A DNA stretch of 64,000 bases from the NCBI GenBank assembly GCA_002559145.1, contig NTXX01000010.1, positions 176,679 through 240,678 on the forward strand, read 5' to 3'. Of this stretch, positions 16,886-25,101 are shown piece by piece (position 1 is the first letter of the stretch; each line of letters opens with the position of its first letter). The translations under genes were made by a program, and so were the position numbers. The notes below the pieces were generated by a model that saw only the letters and a program-made list of their open reading frames with translations, searched no databases and was not told the DNA's origin. Source of the stretch: Bacillus sp. AFS006103. Its GTDB lineage: Bacteria > Bacillota > Bacilli > Bacillales > Cytobacillaceae.

Positions 16886-17038
16886 TTATATTCCTCCAAG
16901 CGAGGATTCTTGCACATTGGCCATCTTCTGAGCTTCTGCTTCAGCGTAGGTCATGTGATAAGGAATACGTTCCGCATGCTTGCTGACCGTATCTACTCCT
17001 TGCTGGACAAAGCGTTTTGATTTGTTTCGTTTACCCAT
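16886..17038 (-). CDS. 50-residue hypothetical protein
   Basis: Small gene beginning MGKRNKSKRFVQQGVDTVSK and ending MANVQESSLGGI. Chosen start at 17038 has GGAGGG seven bases upstream; a longer in-frame reading has no ribosome site. Basic N-terminus, acidic/alanine-rich second half, no membrane helix. I do not recognise the family. It is coupled to the DUF3813-like gene, and a SigG-like -10 lies about 60 bp upstream, so forespore expression is possible. Confidence 0.65.
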   Translation of the reverse strand: MGKRNKSKRFVQQGVDTVSKHAERIPYHMTYAEAEAQKMANVQESSLGGI

Positions 17039-17096
17039 TCGAATCCCTCCAATATGCTCATAGCTCAAATTGAAACAGCAAGGCTGCCTCAAAAAA

Positions 17097-17103
17097 TAGT
17101 ATG
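17097..17103 (-). promoter_or_regulatory. candidate SigF/SigG -10 element
   Basis: Reads CATACTA on the minus strand, the forespore sigma -10 consensus, about 60 bp upstream of the 50-residue gene. The -35 match is poor, so confidence is low. Confidence 0.25.
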
Positions 17104-17149
17104 TACCAAAAGAGGTAGGTTCATTTAGGTAAACAATGGTGAATGAATG

Positions 17150-17965
17150 TTAATAATTTATCTTTAACAAATCTGCCAAATATTGAGCAACACCATCTTC
17201 TTCGTTGCTCAAAGTGACGTCATTTGCAATATTTTTAACTTTTTCAATGGCATTACCCATCGCAATACCGTATCCGGCATACTCAAGCATTTCTAGATCG
17301 TTGTCTTCATCGCCAAAGGCAATAACTCTTTCTGAAGGAATGCCATAATAATCAGAAGCCTTTTTTAACCCAACAGCCTTACTTAAGCCCACCTTAATAA
17401 TTTCAATCACATGCCATGGTGCGGCCCAACTGCGGTGATCAATCACTTCTGCATGGACAGCCGATAAATGATCACGGATTGTTTTTAATTGATCCTCTTC
17501 GGTATGAATTAACAAACTAGTGGGCGAATCATTCAAATAATTTGCTAAATCACCTGTAGTGATTTTTGGATTTCCAAAGTTAAAAATATCTAAAAGCTTC
17601 TCATCATGGTAATGGAAATATACATCATCAATTACTTCGGCAATAATGTTATGGAAGTGAAAACTTCTGCATGCTTCAACAATTTCTTTTGCTACCTTCA
17701 CATCCAGGGGTTCATGATAAAATCCCCAGTCAGGATTTCGAGGGTGATGCATAAAGGCTCCATTGAAATTGACAATGGGTGTGTCCAAATCCAATTCCCG
17801 ATAATACATTTCACTGGAACGATAAGGCCTTCCTGTTGCAATCATAACGATATGGCCCTGTTCTCTTGCTTTTTTTAAAATGCCCTTTGTTTTTAAAGAA
17901 ATCGTTTTATCATCTTTTAATAATGTCCCATCTAAATCTAATGCAATTAAATGTCTATCTGTCAT
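17150..17965 (-). CDS. yitU: Cof-type HAD phosphatase YitU
   Basis: 271-residue HAD-IIB hydrolase: nucleophile motif DLDGTLL (10-16), ATGRPYRS, a C2B cap domain in the middle, Lys in VGLSKAVGL and the metal motif AFGDEDNDLEML. B. subtilis YitU dephosphorylates 5-amino-6-(5-phosphoribitylamino)uracil in riboflavin synthesis, with partly redundant paralogues; the name here rests on similarity and position beside yitT and yitW. Divergent from yitW. Substrate not provable from sequence. Confidence 0.88.
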   Translation of the reverse strand: MTDRHLIALDLDGTLLKDDKTISLKTKGILKKAREQGHIVMIATGRPYRSSEMYYRELDLDTPIVNFNGAFMHHPRNPDWGFYHEPLDVKVAKEIVEACRSFHFHNIIAEVIDDVYFHYHDEKLLDIFNFGNPKITTGDLANYLNDSPTSLLIHTEEDQLKTIRDHLSAVHAEVIDHRSWAAPWHVIEIIKVGLSKAVGLKKASDYYGIPSERVIAFGDEDNDLEMLEYAGYGIAMGNAIEKVKNIANDVTLSNEEDGVAQYLADLLKINY

Positions 17966-18190
17966 AAATACTCCTTTTAATCATAATTTTCAGCGTTAAT
18001 AAAGGTGATTGTTTTAGGGGAAAATTAATATATATGTTACACTGCAAATATAAATGAAAATTATTATTTCTATATTCACTATGTTAACAATTTTATATGT
18101 AAACTGTAAAAAAATTCACACCAAAAGGTATAAAAAAACTATATACTTTTTTAAACGAAGTCTCAATCTAGAAAGAAAGACTTACATATT

Positions 18191-18199
18191 TGTTATAAT
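18191..18199 (+). promoter_or_regulatory. extended -10 promoter of yitW
   Basis: TGTTATAAT, a perfect extended -10 (TGnTATAAT), with TATAAT at 18194-18199 and no clear -35. A start near 18206 leaves a 30-nt leader. Confidence 0.55.
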
Positions 18200-18235
18200 A
18201 AATTGGGACAAAGAAATTTAAGGAGTGGATCGAAT

Positions 18236-18544
18236 ATGAATGAAGAATTAAAAGAAAATATTATGGGTGCTTTAGAGTTAGTTATTGACCCTGAACTAGG
18301 TGTAGATATTGTCAACTTAGGTTTAGTATATAATGCTGAAATGGATGATGAAGGGAATGTTACCATTACGATGACATTAACTTCAATGGGCTGCCCGCTA
18401 GCAGGTACGATTGTGGATCAAGTTAAGCGAGCATTGGCTGACATTCCAGAAATTAAAGGCGTAGAAGTTAATATTGTTTTCAATCCACCTTGGACTAAAG
18501 AAATGATGTCACGCTATGCAAAGATTGCTTTAGGAATTCGTTAA
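18236..18544 (+). CDS. yitW: metal-sulfur cluster assembly protein YitW (MIP18/DUF59 family)
   Basis: 102 residues from the ATG at 18236 behind AAGGAGTGG. MIP18/SufT-like fold with the conserved VIDPELGVDIVNLGLVY stretch (17-33) and the Cys in SMGCPLAG that marks Fe-S carriers of this family; ends PPWTKEMMSRYAKIALGIR. Known role of relatives: late Fe-S cluster assembly or delivery. In this neighbourhood (Fe-S Fnr, AOR, radical SAM enzymes) cluster supply makes sense, but the gene is also in B. subtilis at the same place. Confidence 0.92.
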   Translation: MNEELKENIMGALELVIDPELGVDIVNLGLVYNAEMDDEGNVTITMTLTSMGCPLAGTIVDQVKRALADIPEIKGVEVNIVFNPPWTKEMMSRYAKIALGIR

Positions 18545-18592
18545 GCAAAACTAAAGGTTATTCAGCGGAAAAATGGAGTTATTCACCACTTG

Positions 18593-18622
18593 TAAAAAAC
18601 AGCAGAATCTCTGCTGTTTTTT
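18593..18622 (+). terminator. terminator of yitW
   Basis: AAAAAACAGCAGA and its complement around ATC, ending in six T. Confidence 0.88.
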
Positions 18623-18662
18623 ACTTTTTTCTTCACGATTCAGACATATCTATCTGAATGGA

Positions 18663-18705
18663 TGTGAGATAGTTCACTTTTTTCGAATATAAACACCTTT
18701 ATAAT
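18663..18705 (+). promoter_or_regulatory. Fnr-dependent promoter of the radical SAM gene
   Basis: TGTGA-GATAGT-TCACT at 18663-18678 is a perfect match to the B. subtilis Fnr box. TATAAT follows at 18700-18705, 29.5 bp from the box centre, so the box would be at -41.5. No -35 hexamer is present, as expected for a class II activated promoter. Confidence 0.8.
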
Positions 18706-18760
18706 ACAAATTATTAAGGCTGTTGAATTCTCAGGTAGCCGTTAGTAGGAGGCGTTTCAT

Positions 18761-19885
18761 ATGGCTATTATCCGTGATTTTAATAAAGACCCTTTTATCG
18801 TAATTTGGGAACTCACTAGAGCTTGTCAATTAAAGTGCTTGCATTGCCGTGCGGATGCACAGTATAAAAGGGATCCACGTGAACTATCTTTTGAAGAAGG
18901 CAAAAATCTAATAGATCAAATATATGAAATGAACAATCCAATGCTTGTTTTCACAGGCGGGGATCCTTTAATGAGAGAAGATGTTTTTGATATTGCGAAA
19001 TATGCAGTTGAAAAAGGTGTACGTGTGTCTATGACCCCAAGCGCGACACCAAATGTAACAAAAGAAGCCATTGAGAAGGCTAAAGAAGTGGGCCTCGCTC
19101 GTTGGGCATTTAGTATTGATGGTCCTACGGCTGAGATTCATGACCATTTTAGAGGCACAGCTGGATCATTTGATCTTACCATGGAAAAAATACAATATTT
19201 GCATGAAGTTGGATTACCGATTCAGATTAACACGGTTATTTCACGTTATAATATTGAATACCTTGATGATATGGCCAAAATGGTTGAATCTTTAGGGTGT
19301 GTATTATGGAGTGTTTTCTTCCTTGTCCCAACAGGAAGAGGTCAAGAATCCGATATGATTTCTCCGGTCCAACATGAAAAAGTATTCAGATGGCTTTATG
19401 ATTTAAGCAAGCGTGTATCCTTTGATATTAAAACAACTGAAGCAATGCACTACCGCCGGGTTGTAATTCAGCAAAAAATGCGTGAAGCGAAGGAAACGGC
19501 AGATGAAATCGAGTATCTAAGTGCATTAACAGAAAAAGGCTTAACGGGATCTATTGATGGTCTAGGACGAGCGCCAAAAGGTGTTAATGATGGTAATGGT
19601 TTTGTGTTCATTTCTCACATTGGGGATGTATATCCAAGCGGACTCTTGCCAGTTAAAGCGGGTAATATCCGTGAAACGCCATTAGCAGAGATTTATCGTG
19701 AATCACCGATATTCCAATCGCTTAGAAATCCAGATCTGTTTAAAGGGAAATGCGGTGTCTGTGAATTCCGGCACGTTTGTGGGGGATCCAGGTCTAGAGC
19801 ATATGCGATGACAGGAGATTATCTGGAAAGCGAGCCATTCTGCGTTTATATACCTAAATCATTAAGAGAAAAGCAAGCTCAGTAA
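18761..19885 (+). CDS. radical SAM/SPASM domain protein (TIGR04053/NirJ-like group)
   Basis: 374 residues. Radical SAM ligands Cys22, Cys26, Cys29 (CQLKCLHC), then TGGDPLMRED and a central TIM-type barrel; the C-terminal SPASM region has CGVC...CGG...FC for auxiliary Fe-S clusters. Family relatives mature peptides or act in heme d1/heme pathways (NirJ, AhbD); the closest named group I can suggest is TIGR04053. Substrate unknown. AGGAGG precedes the ATG. The perfect Fnr box upstream says it is an anaerobic gene; its neighbours (Fnr, MoaA, Ric) fit. Confidence 0.87.
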   Translation: MAIIRDFNKDPFIVIWELTRACQLKCLHCRADAQYKRDPRELSFEEGKNLIDQIYEMNNPMLVFTGGDPLMREDVFDIAKYAVEKGVRVSMTPSATPNVTKEAIEKAKEVGLARWAFSIDGPTAEIHDHFRGTAGSFDLTMEKIQYLHEVGLPIQINTVISRYNIEYLDDMAKMVESLGCVLWSVFFLVPTGRGQESDMISPVQHEKVFRWLYDLSKRVSFDIKTTEAMHYRRVVIQQKMREAKETADEIEYLSALTEKGLTGSIDGLGRAPKGVNDGNGFVFISHIGDVYPSGLLPVKAGNIRETPLAEIYRESPIFQSLRNPDLFKGKCGVCEFRHVCGGSRSRAYAMTGDYLESEPFCVYIPKSLREKQAQ

Positions 19886-19893
19886 AAAGCGAT

Positions 19894-19937
19894 AAAACAA
19901 GGCTGCCTCCCGACTCGGAGACAGCCTATTGTTTAAA
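19894..19937. terminator. terminator between radical SAM gene and fnr
   Basis: AACAAGGCTGCCTCC folds with GGAGACAGCCTATTGTT, with A/T-rich flanks. It serves convergent genes. Confidence 0.75.
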
Positions 19938-19969
19938 AAATAAATGCCCTAAAAGGATGGCTGCCCATT

Positions 19970-20668
19970 CTATTCAATACTGCAATAGACGGCAGAACAA
20001 TTCTCACAGTCGATTTCATTTTTTAAGTATTGTAAATCTAAAATTGAAATCTTACCTTTCTTAACTGAAATAATGTTATCTTTCTTTAACTCACTAAGGA
20101 TACGGTTTGTACTCTCACGTGAAGTACCACAGAAATTGGCAAGTTCTTGGTTGGTTAAAGGAAGGTCAATTAAGATTTCATTACCTTTTTGAACACCATA
20201 ACTATTCGACATTCGGATAAGAGTTGAAAAAAGGGCACCCCGTTTTCCATTTAAGACGAGGTCACGAAATTTTGTTTGTGTTTTACGGAAATGGTCACTC
20301 ATCCATTTCATAAATTCAAAGGCAAGCTTACTATTTTGGAATATTTCACTTTCAATGATATCTTTTTTTATTGCAACGATTTCTCCTTCCTCAAGAACCA
20401 TTGCACTTAATAAATATCTGGGGTTATCCGTAAAAAGAGTTAATTCTCCGCAAATATCATTTTCCCCGCAAATTCTTAATGAAAGTTCACGTCCATCTGA
20501 TGTAACTTTACTGATTTGAATTTTGCCTGAAATTACAATGTAAAGTTCTTCTGCTAGCATTCCTTCTTGAAATAAAAAGGTTCCTCTTTCACTTTTAAAT
20601 TTCCGGTCTGCAAATTTAAGTAATTCTTTTATTTCAATTGAATGAGTTGGTTTCATTATCATTGTCAT
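19970..20668 (-). CDS. fnr: Fnr-type anaerobic regulator, first copy
   Basis: 232-residue Crp/Fnr regulator: cyclic-nucleotide-like sensor domain (about 20-115, with GTFLFQEG and YIVISGKIQIS), dimer helix and HTH (LTNQELANFCGTSRESTNRI, 171-190). Cluster ligands match the B. subtilis type: Cys221, Cys224, Cys229 (CENCSAVYC) and Asp136, 85 residues before the first Cys. Start at the ATG 20668 behind GAGGTG; an in-frame GTG at 20677 overlaps it. Activates genes with TGTGA-N6-TCACT boxes under anoxia (family knowledge). A second copy is at 25974-26666. Confidence 0.92.
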   Translation of the reverse strand: MTMIMKPTHSIEIKELLKFADRKFKSERGTFLFQEGMLAEELYIVISGKIQISKVTSDGRELSLRICGENDICGELTLFTDNPRYLLSAMVLEEGEIVAIKKDIIESEIFQNSKLAFEFMKWMSDHFRKTQTKFRDLVLNGKRGALFSTLIRMSNSYGVQKGNEILIDLPLTNQELANFCGTSRESTNRILSELKKDNIISVKKGKISILDLQYLKNEIDCENCSAVYCSIE

Positions 20669-20677
20669 CGAATTCAC

Positions 20678-21000
20678 CTCTAAAATTCATATTCTGAACT
20701 ATCATATTACCAGCGTGTTCAATTTAGTTTGTTAGTATTATTCTATCTTATATGGAAGCCATAAAAAGAAGTAAACAATGACAATATAGTGAAAACTCAT
20801 TTGAAATAATAAACTTGGAGCTTAAATCAGCAGACAAGTACACATAATCAAAAAATAAATAACAGGCAGGAACGGTATTTTCAAAACAGTTATTTATTGA
20901 ATGGGAAATATCTGCTAAGATAAGAATGGTATTATAAAGTATTGTAATAGTGAATAAAGTAACAGTCTTTTTAACTAAAGACTGGTACACTTATTATAAT
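20678..21000 (+). promoter_or_regulatory. moaA promoter and operator-like inverted repeat in the fnr-moaA divergent gap
   Basis: The 363-bp AT-rich gap holds no credible gene. CAGTCTTT (20963-20970) and its exact complement (20977-20984) flank TTAACT, which is itself the likely -35 (20971-20976); TATAAT follows at 20995-21000 with an 18-bp spacer. The repeat would place a regulator over the -35. No Fnr box is in register here, unlike the other promoters in this block. For fnr itself only a weak minus-strand TAGAAT (20740-20745) is seen. Confidence 0.5.
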
Positions 21001-21031
21001 TAGGTTCCTTAAAATAATGGAGTTGATATAA

Positions 21032-22048
21032 ATGGAAAAAACCATTATTAAAGATAAATTAAATAGACCCTTACATGACTTAAGAATTTCTGTGATTGAT
21101 CGGTGTAATTTCCGTTGCCAATACTGTATGCCAGCAGATCAATTTGGTCCTGATTTTGAGTTTCTTCCCAAAGGTGCTTTGCTGACTTATGAAGAGATTG
21201 AGCGCCTCGCAAAAATATTTGTTAGTTTAGGTGTGGAAAAAATTCGCCTAACCGGAGGGGAACCGCTTCTTCGTAGAGATATGCCTATTCTTGTTAAAAA
21301 GCTGTCAGCGATTGAAGGCTTACTTGATATCGGTTTGACTACGAATGGTGTGCTTCTGCCGAAATTTGCAAAAGATTTAAAGGGAGCTGGCCTCAAAAGG
21401 GTAAATGTCAGTCTTGATACGTTAAATGATGAGTTGTTTGGGAAAATAAATGGACGCGGAGTTGGAACTGGGCCAGTTCTAGAAGGCATTGAAGCTGCGA
21501 AACAGGCAGGTCTTGGGGTTAAAATTAATATGGTTGTCAAAAAGGGCCTTAATGATTCTGAAATTATTCCAATGGCAGAGTATTGCAAGGCGAACAGTCT
21601 TGAGCTCCGCTTTATTGAATTCATGGATGTAGGTTCAACCAATGGCTGGAAAATGGATGATGTTATTACTAAAAAGCAGATATATTATTTATTAAAGGAA
21701 CAATTTGAGCTTGAACCAGTAGACCCAGCCTATTACGGAGAAGTTGCAAAATTATACCGCTATAAAGATAAAGATGTGAATGTAGGATTTATTACATCCG
21801 TTTCTGAATCATTTTGCTCAAGCTGCACACGGTCTCGGCTTTCGGCGAATGGTCAAATTTTTACTTGTTTATTTAATGGGAATGGACATGATATCCGTAA
21901 CTTCATGAGAAACGGTGCCTCCGATGAAGAAATCCGTGAACGTGTGAGCGCAATATGGAATGGACGAGATGACAGATATTCAGACGAAAGAACAGCTGAA
22001 ACACACAAAAACCGTAAAAAAATCGAAATGTCGTATATTGGTGGTTAA
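21032..22048 (+). CDS. moaA: GTP 3',8-cyclase MoaA
   Basis: First enzyme of molybdenum cofactor synthesis: radical SAM conversion of GTP to 3',8-cyclo-dihydro-GTP, then processed by MoaC. 338 residues with N-terminal cluster Cys25, Cys29, Cys32 (CNFRCQYC), LTGGEPLLR, and the C-terminal substrate cluster [11 protein letters not shown]...FTC. The C-terminal Gly-Gly (SYIGG) required for activity is present. moaC, moaE and moaB are not in the window, so they lie elsewhere. Monocistronic, with its own promoter and terminator. Confidence 0.96.
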   Translation: MEKTIIKDKLNRPLHDLRISVIDRCNFRCQYCMPADQFGPDFEFLPKGALLTYEEIERLAKIFVSLGVEKIRLTGGEPLLRRDMPILVKKLSAIEGLLDIGLTTNGVLLPKFAKDLKGAGLKRVNVSLDTLNDELFGKINGRGVGTGPVLEGIEAAKQAGLGVKINMVVKKGLNDSEIIPMAEYCKANSLELRFIEFMDVGSTNGWKMDDVITKKQIYYLLKEQFELEPVDPAYYGEVAKLYRYKDKDVNVGFITSVSESFCSSCTRSRLSANGQIFTCLFNGNGHDIRNFMRNGASDEEIRERVSAIWNGRDDRYSDERTAETHKNRKKIEMSYIGG

Positions 22049-22078
22049 ACTCTCTTCCATGAAGAGAGTATTTTTTTG
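22049..22078 (+). terminator. terminator of moaA
   Basis: ACTCTCTTC-CAT-GAAGAGAGT followed by seven T. Confidence 0.9.
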
Positions 22079-22086
22079 TAGAAAGA

Positions 22087-22116
22087 AACAGCCCGCTTTA
22101 AGAAAAGCGGACTGTT
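22087..22116 (-). terminator. terminator of ric
   Basis: AACAGCCCGCTTT pairs with AAAGCGGACTGTT with one mismatch. On the minus strand it follows the ric stop and ends in a T-rich run. Confidence 0.75.
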
Positions 22117-22123
22117 GATTTTA

Positions 22124-22819
22124 TTAAAGATACCTAGGAAATAGGATGTTATTTTCAAGATGTACATGCATAAAGGTTAATCCTTCTAGCGCCTCTAAGC
22201 GAGCATATACTAAACGGTACGTACCACAAGCATCAAGAGGAAGAGTATAGTCAGAAGTTACGGCACGAATCTCTCTTAATATTTCACCTGCATGGTCATG
22301 TTCTTTTTCAAGTTCAACAATCATTGCAATGGCTTCTTCACGGTTTTCTACCGTTCCATCAGCAAGCTGTTTAATTAGAGGGAATACAACTGCTTCTTCT
22401 TTCTCCATATGCTCCATCAATTCTTTTTTGAATTCATAGAAAAGCTCATAAACCTTTAGTAACTCAGGATGGTTGTCGCCATGGACACGTGAAACTTTTG
22501 TTACATAGGGACTTAACGTGGTAAGTTCCTCTTCAGACACACGATGGTAATTTGAAATAACATGATCAACAATGGTTGCGGAATCAGAGTTCGTCCAAAC
22601 CTCTACATCTTTCTCAGTGTTTTCATATTTTTCAAAGATAACTTTTAGTTCATCTAATAAAGTATCCAAGTTAAGATTATTTTGGGCAACCGCTTCTGTT
22701 AGTGAAATATTACCACCGCAGCAAAAATCAATCCGGTTCTTTTTGAAAACATCACTTGTTTTAGGTAATTCGTTAACGATATCTTTAACTAATGAATTTG
22801 CTGTAATTGTGAAAGTCAT
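22124..22819 (-). CDS. ric: iron-sulfur cluster repair di-iron protein (Ric/ScdA/YtfE)
   Basis: 231-residue protein that repairs Fe-S clusters damaged by nitric oxide or peroxide. N-terminal DUF542 domain with DFCCGG (31-36), then a hemerythrin-like di-iron domain with spaced His/Glu ligands (DHVISNYH, HGDNHPE, HMEKEEAVVFP, EHDHAGE, HVHLENNILFP). Ribosome site GGGAGG. It has an Fnr-type promoter 33 nt upstream of the ATG, fitting a role during denitrifying or nitrate growth when NO is made. Neighbouring Fnr and AOR are likely clients. Confidence 0.94.
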   Translation of the reverse strand: MTFTITANSLVKDIVNELPKTSDVFKKNRIDFCCGGNISLTEAVAQNNLNLDTLLDELKVIFEKYENTEKDVEVWTNSDSATIVDHVISNYHRVSEEELTTLSPYVTKVSRVHGDNHPELLKVYELFYEFKKELMEHMEKEEAVVFPLIKQLADGTVENREEAIAMIVELEKEHDHAGEILREIRAVTSDYTLPLDACGTYRLVYARLEALEGLTFMHVHLENNILFPRYL

Positions 22820-22858
22820 ATTTATTTCCTCCCTAAGTGCAAGATTTAATCTAACCTA

Positions 22859-22901
22859 AGAATAAAGGAAAAAGAAAAAAAACTAGGTGACCTGAATCAC
22901 A
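22859..22901 (-). promoter_or_regulatory. Fnr-type promoter of ric
   Basis: On the minus strand TGTGA-TTCAGG-TCACC occupies 22901-22886, one base off the Fnr consensus. TATTCT at 22864-22859 is the -10, again 29.5 bp from the box centre. Predicted start near 22852. Confidence 0.65.
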
Positions 22902-22943
22902 CATTCGATATGATTTTCTTTTTTATGGAGAATACTTTTATTT

Positions 22944-22986
22944 TGTGATATTTGATATGTCAGTTGGTTTTTAATAAGCTTATAAT
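22944..22986 (+). promoter_or_regulatory. moeA promoter with a half Fnr site
   Basis: TATAAT at 22981-22986 with no -35. TGTGA at 22944-22948 sits in the same register as in the other Fnr promoters, but the downstream half (ATATG) is degenerate. Weak activation is possible. Confidence 0.35.
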
Positions 22987-23055
22987 GTTGATAGTCGATG
23001 ACGATTAGTACATAACACAATGGATAGATATTTGTTTAAAGTAGGAGTGATTATT

Positions 23056-24321
23056 TTGTTCGAAAGAAGAAAACCAATACCAATTGGTGAAGCAGTTAAA
23101 CGAATAATGGAATATCAATTACTTGGTGTAACTGAACAAGTTCCAATAAATGAAAGCTACGGCCGTTTTTTATCTGAGGATTTGATCGCAACTAGCGATG
23201 TCCCGCATTTTGATCGTGCACCGTATGATGGCTTTGCTGTTAGGTCAATTGATACTCGTGAGGCTTCGCTAACGAATGTAGTTGAATTTGAAGTGGTTGA
23301 TCACATCGGAGCAGGAATGGTATCCACCAAATTAATTGGAGAGCATCAAGCGGTTAGAATTATGACGGGTGCGATGATGCCTGAGGGAACAGATGCTGTT
23401 GTTATGTTTGAGGTGGCTAAGGCTTACGAAAAGAATGGTATTCCATATATGTCGATTAAACGCAGCTTTAAAAAGGGTGATAACGTTTCGTATAGTGGTG
23501 AAGACGCCAAACAAGGTGAAATTTTGGTGAAAAAAGGTACATTGATAAATCCCGGAATTCAAGCCATGCTTGCTACTTTTGGATATGAACGAGTATCAGT
23601 TGCAAAAAAACCGCGAGTTGGTTTATTTGCAACAGGGACTGAGCTTTTAGAAGTAAATGAAGCCCTTGTACCCGGAAAAATTCGGAACAGTAATTCACAT
23701 ATGATTGCTGCTCAAATCGAAAGAACGGGAGGAATTGTGCACTATTTCGGGAAGCTTCCAGATGAATTCGACACTTGCTTTGAAGCAGTCCAAAATGCAA
23801 TCAATGAAGTAGACCTGTTAATTACCACTGGCGGGGTATCTGTGGGAGATTTTGATTATCTTCCGGCTATTTATGAAAAGCTTGGAGCAGAGGTTTTCTT
23901 TAATAAAGTTGCCATGCGCCCTGGAAGTGTTACGACGGTTGCACAACATAATGGTAAACTTCTCTTTGGACTATCGGGAAATCCATCGGCTTGTTATGTT
24001 GGCTTTGAATTGTTTACGCGTCCAATTATCCGTAGAATGCTTTTCTCAGATAAACCGCACCTCCGTAAAGAACATGCCCTATTAGAAGTTGATTTTCCTA
24101 AAGCAAATCCGTTTACAAGGTTTGTTCGAAGTTCAACGTTTATTGATGCAGGTAGATTAAAGGCGACACCGAGTGGACTCGACAAGTCTAACATAATTAT
24201 GAGCCTCTCTGGAGCTAATTCGCTAATGATTCTTCCAGGTGGAACTAGAGGGTTTACAGCCGGATGTGAAGTGGAGGTCCTCTTGCTTGAAGACCAGGTC
24301 GGCAGTGAGTGGCCGTGGTAA
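23056..24321 (+). CDS. moeA: molybdopterin molybdotransferase MoeA
   Basis: Inserts molybdate (or tungstate) into adenylylated molybdopterin. 421 residues from a TTG start at 23056, chosen because AGGAGTG lies six bases upstream; an ATG at 23020 has no ribosome site. Motifs: FDRAPYDGFAVRS, TGAMMPEGTDAVV, ATGTELLEV, TTGGVSVGDFDYL and LFGLSGNPSACYV, i.e. the complete MoeA fold with domain IV at the end. Overlaps mobB by 13 bp, so they form an operon. Would serve AOR and probably nitrate reductase encoded elsewhere. Confidence 0.95.
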   Translation: MFERRKPIPIGEAVKRIMEYQLLGVTEQVPINESYGRFLSEDLIATSDVPHFDRAPYDGFAVRSIDTREASLTNVVEFEVVDHIGAGMVSTKLIGEHQAVRIMTGAMMPEGTDAVVMFEVAKAYEKNGIPYMSIKRSFKKGDNVSYSGEDAKQGEILVKKGTLINPGIQAMLATFGYERVSVAKKPRVGLFATGTELLEVNEALVPGKIRNSNSHMIAAQIERTGGIVHYFGKLPDEFDTCFEAVQNAINEVDLLITTGGVSVGDFDYLPAIYEKLGAEVFFNKVAMRPGSVTTVAQHNGKLLFGLSGNPSACYVGFELFTRPIIRRMLFSDKPHLRKEHALLEVDFPKANPFTRFVRSSTFIDAGRLKATPSGLDKSNIIMSLSGANSLMILPGGTRGFTAGCEVEVLLLEDQVGSEWPW

Positions 24322-24848
24322 AGCCTGTTATCTTTCAAGTAGTTGGATATCAAAATAGTGGGAAAACCACAATCACAACCAAGCTGATCAATGACCTAGT
24401 AAAAAAGGGGCTAAAGACAGTTACTATTAAGCATCACGGACATGGTGGCAAACTAGCAGCACTCCCGCAGAAAGATACAGAAAAACATCTAAATGCGGGG
24501 GCATTTGCCTCGATTGTTGAAGGAGAAGGAAGTTTAATCTTACAAGCTGACAATTTCTATCCAACACTGGAGGATCAAATTGAGTTGATGAAATTTTTTC
24601 ATCCAGACATCATCTTAATCGAAGGCTATAAGCAAAAGTCCTATCCCAAATTACTGTTGGTAAAGGATGAATGTGACCTCTCATTGCTAAATACCGTAAG
24701 TAATGTTTTGGGGATTTTGTATTGGAAGGAAGAAATGCATCAGCAAATTAAATCAAGAATCAATGTTCCTAGCTTTCAGATCGATGATGCGGGTGCATTA
24801 ATCTGGACCGAGCACTTACTTCAGGAACTTGTTCATAAAATTGATTAA
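24309..24848 (+). CDS. mobB: molybdopterin-guanine dinucleotide adaptor MobB
   Basis: 179-residue P-loop protein (GYQNSGKTT at 13-21) that binds GTP and assists MobA in attaching GMP to the cofactor. Further motifs: KHHGHGG, DTEKHLNAGA and DIILIEGYKQKSYPKLL. Starts with GTG at 24309 inside the moeA 3' end (GTG 24315 is an alternative). Need for a guanine dinucleotide form points to a DMSO-reductase-family enzyme such as nitrate reductase elsewhere in the genome, since AOR uses the plain bispterin. No terminator is seen before the downstream RNA. Confidence 0.92.
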   Translation: MAVVKPVIFQVVGYQNSGKTTITTKLINDLVKKGLKTVTIKHHGHGGKLAALPQKDTEKHLNAGAFASIVEGEGSLILQADNFYPTLEDQIELMKFFHPDIILIEGYKQKSYPKLLLVKDECDLSLLNTVSNVLGILYWKEEMHQQIKSRINVPSFQIDDAGALIWTEHLLQELVHKID

Positions 24849-24872
24849 AAAAGTTAATAAAATTGTCAAATC

Positions 24873-24915
24873 TGTTACTTTTATCACAGCCTGATCTATG
24901 GATATACTCTATAAT
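24873..24915 (+). promoter_or_regulatory. Fnr-type promoter of an unassigned RNA
   Basis: TGTTA-CTTTTA-TCACA at 24873-24888 (one base off in the first half-site) and TATAAT at 24910-24915, 29.5 bp from box centre to the first -10 base. Predicted start near 24922 puts the box at -41.5. No -35. Confidence 0.65.
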
Positions 24916-24921
24916 ACTAAT

Positions 24922-25101
24922 TAGGGGATATATTGTTTGTTAAAATAGAATCATGGGTTTTTAATGGAACTACGGCAAACACTCATCAGATAACCGGCCT
25001 AGAGATGACTGAAGTTATCTTGTAGATGATCTGAAATTGTTGGACTTCCATTTTAACCTATACAAAATTGTCACAAAAAGAAGGCGATGGCCTTCTTTTT
25101 T
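24922..25101 (+). ncRNA. candidate Fnr-controlled structured small RNA, no known family
   Basis: About 180 nt with no coding potential beyond a 9-codon frame. A closing stem pairs GGTT/AATGGAA (24956-24969) with TTCCATT/AACC (25046-25058) across a small internal loop. Inside it, TCATCAGATAAC (24983-24994) pairs over 12 bp with GTTATCT (25014-25020) and GATGA (25025-25029) with a 4-nt bulge, leaving a 19-nt loop that contains CGGCCTAGAG. It ends in a strong terminator at 25075-25101. The next gene, ywiC, has its own promoter after that terminator, so this is a free RNA or a processed 3' end of moeA-mobB. A terminated leader (riboswitch-like) is the alternative. I matched it to no family I know. 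Confidence 0.6.
25075..25101 (+). terminator. terminator of the structured RNA
   Basis: AAAAAGAAGGC-GATG-GCCTTCTTTTTT, 11-bp stem with T-run. Confidence 0.9.

Noticed and set aside
24964..24993. Nine-codon frame (MELRQTLIR) in the orphan RNA
   Set aside because: No ribosome site, and the bases are used in the closing stem; too short to support.
24956..25058. c-di-GMP-I (GEMM) riboswitch suggested by GGCAAAC and CCGGCCTA
   Set aside because: The GNRA tetraloop hairpin, its receptor and the conserved second domain are missing, and the stems pair in a different arrangement.
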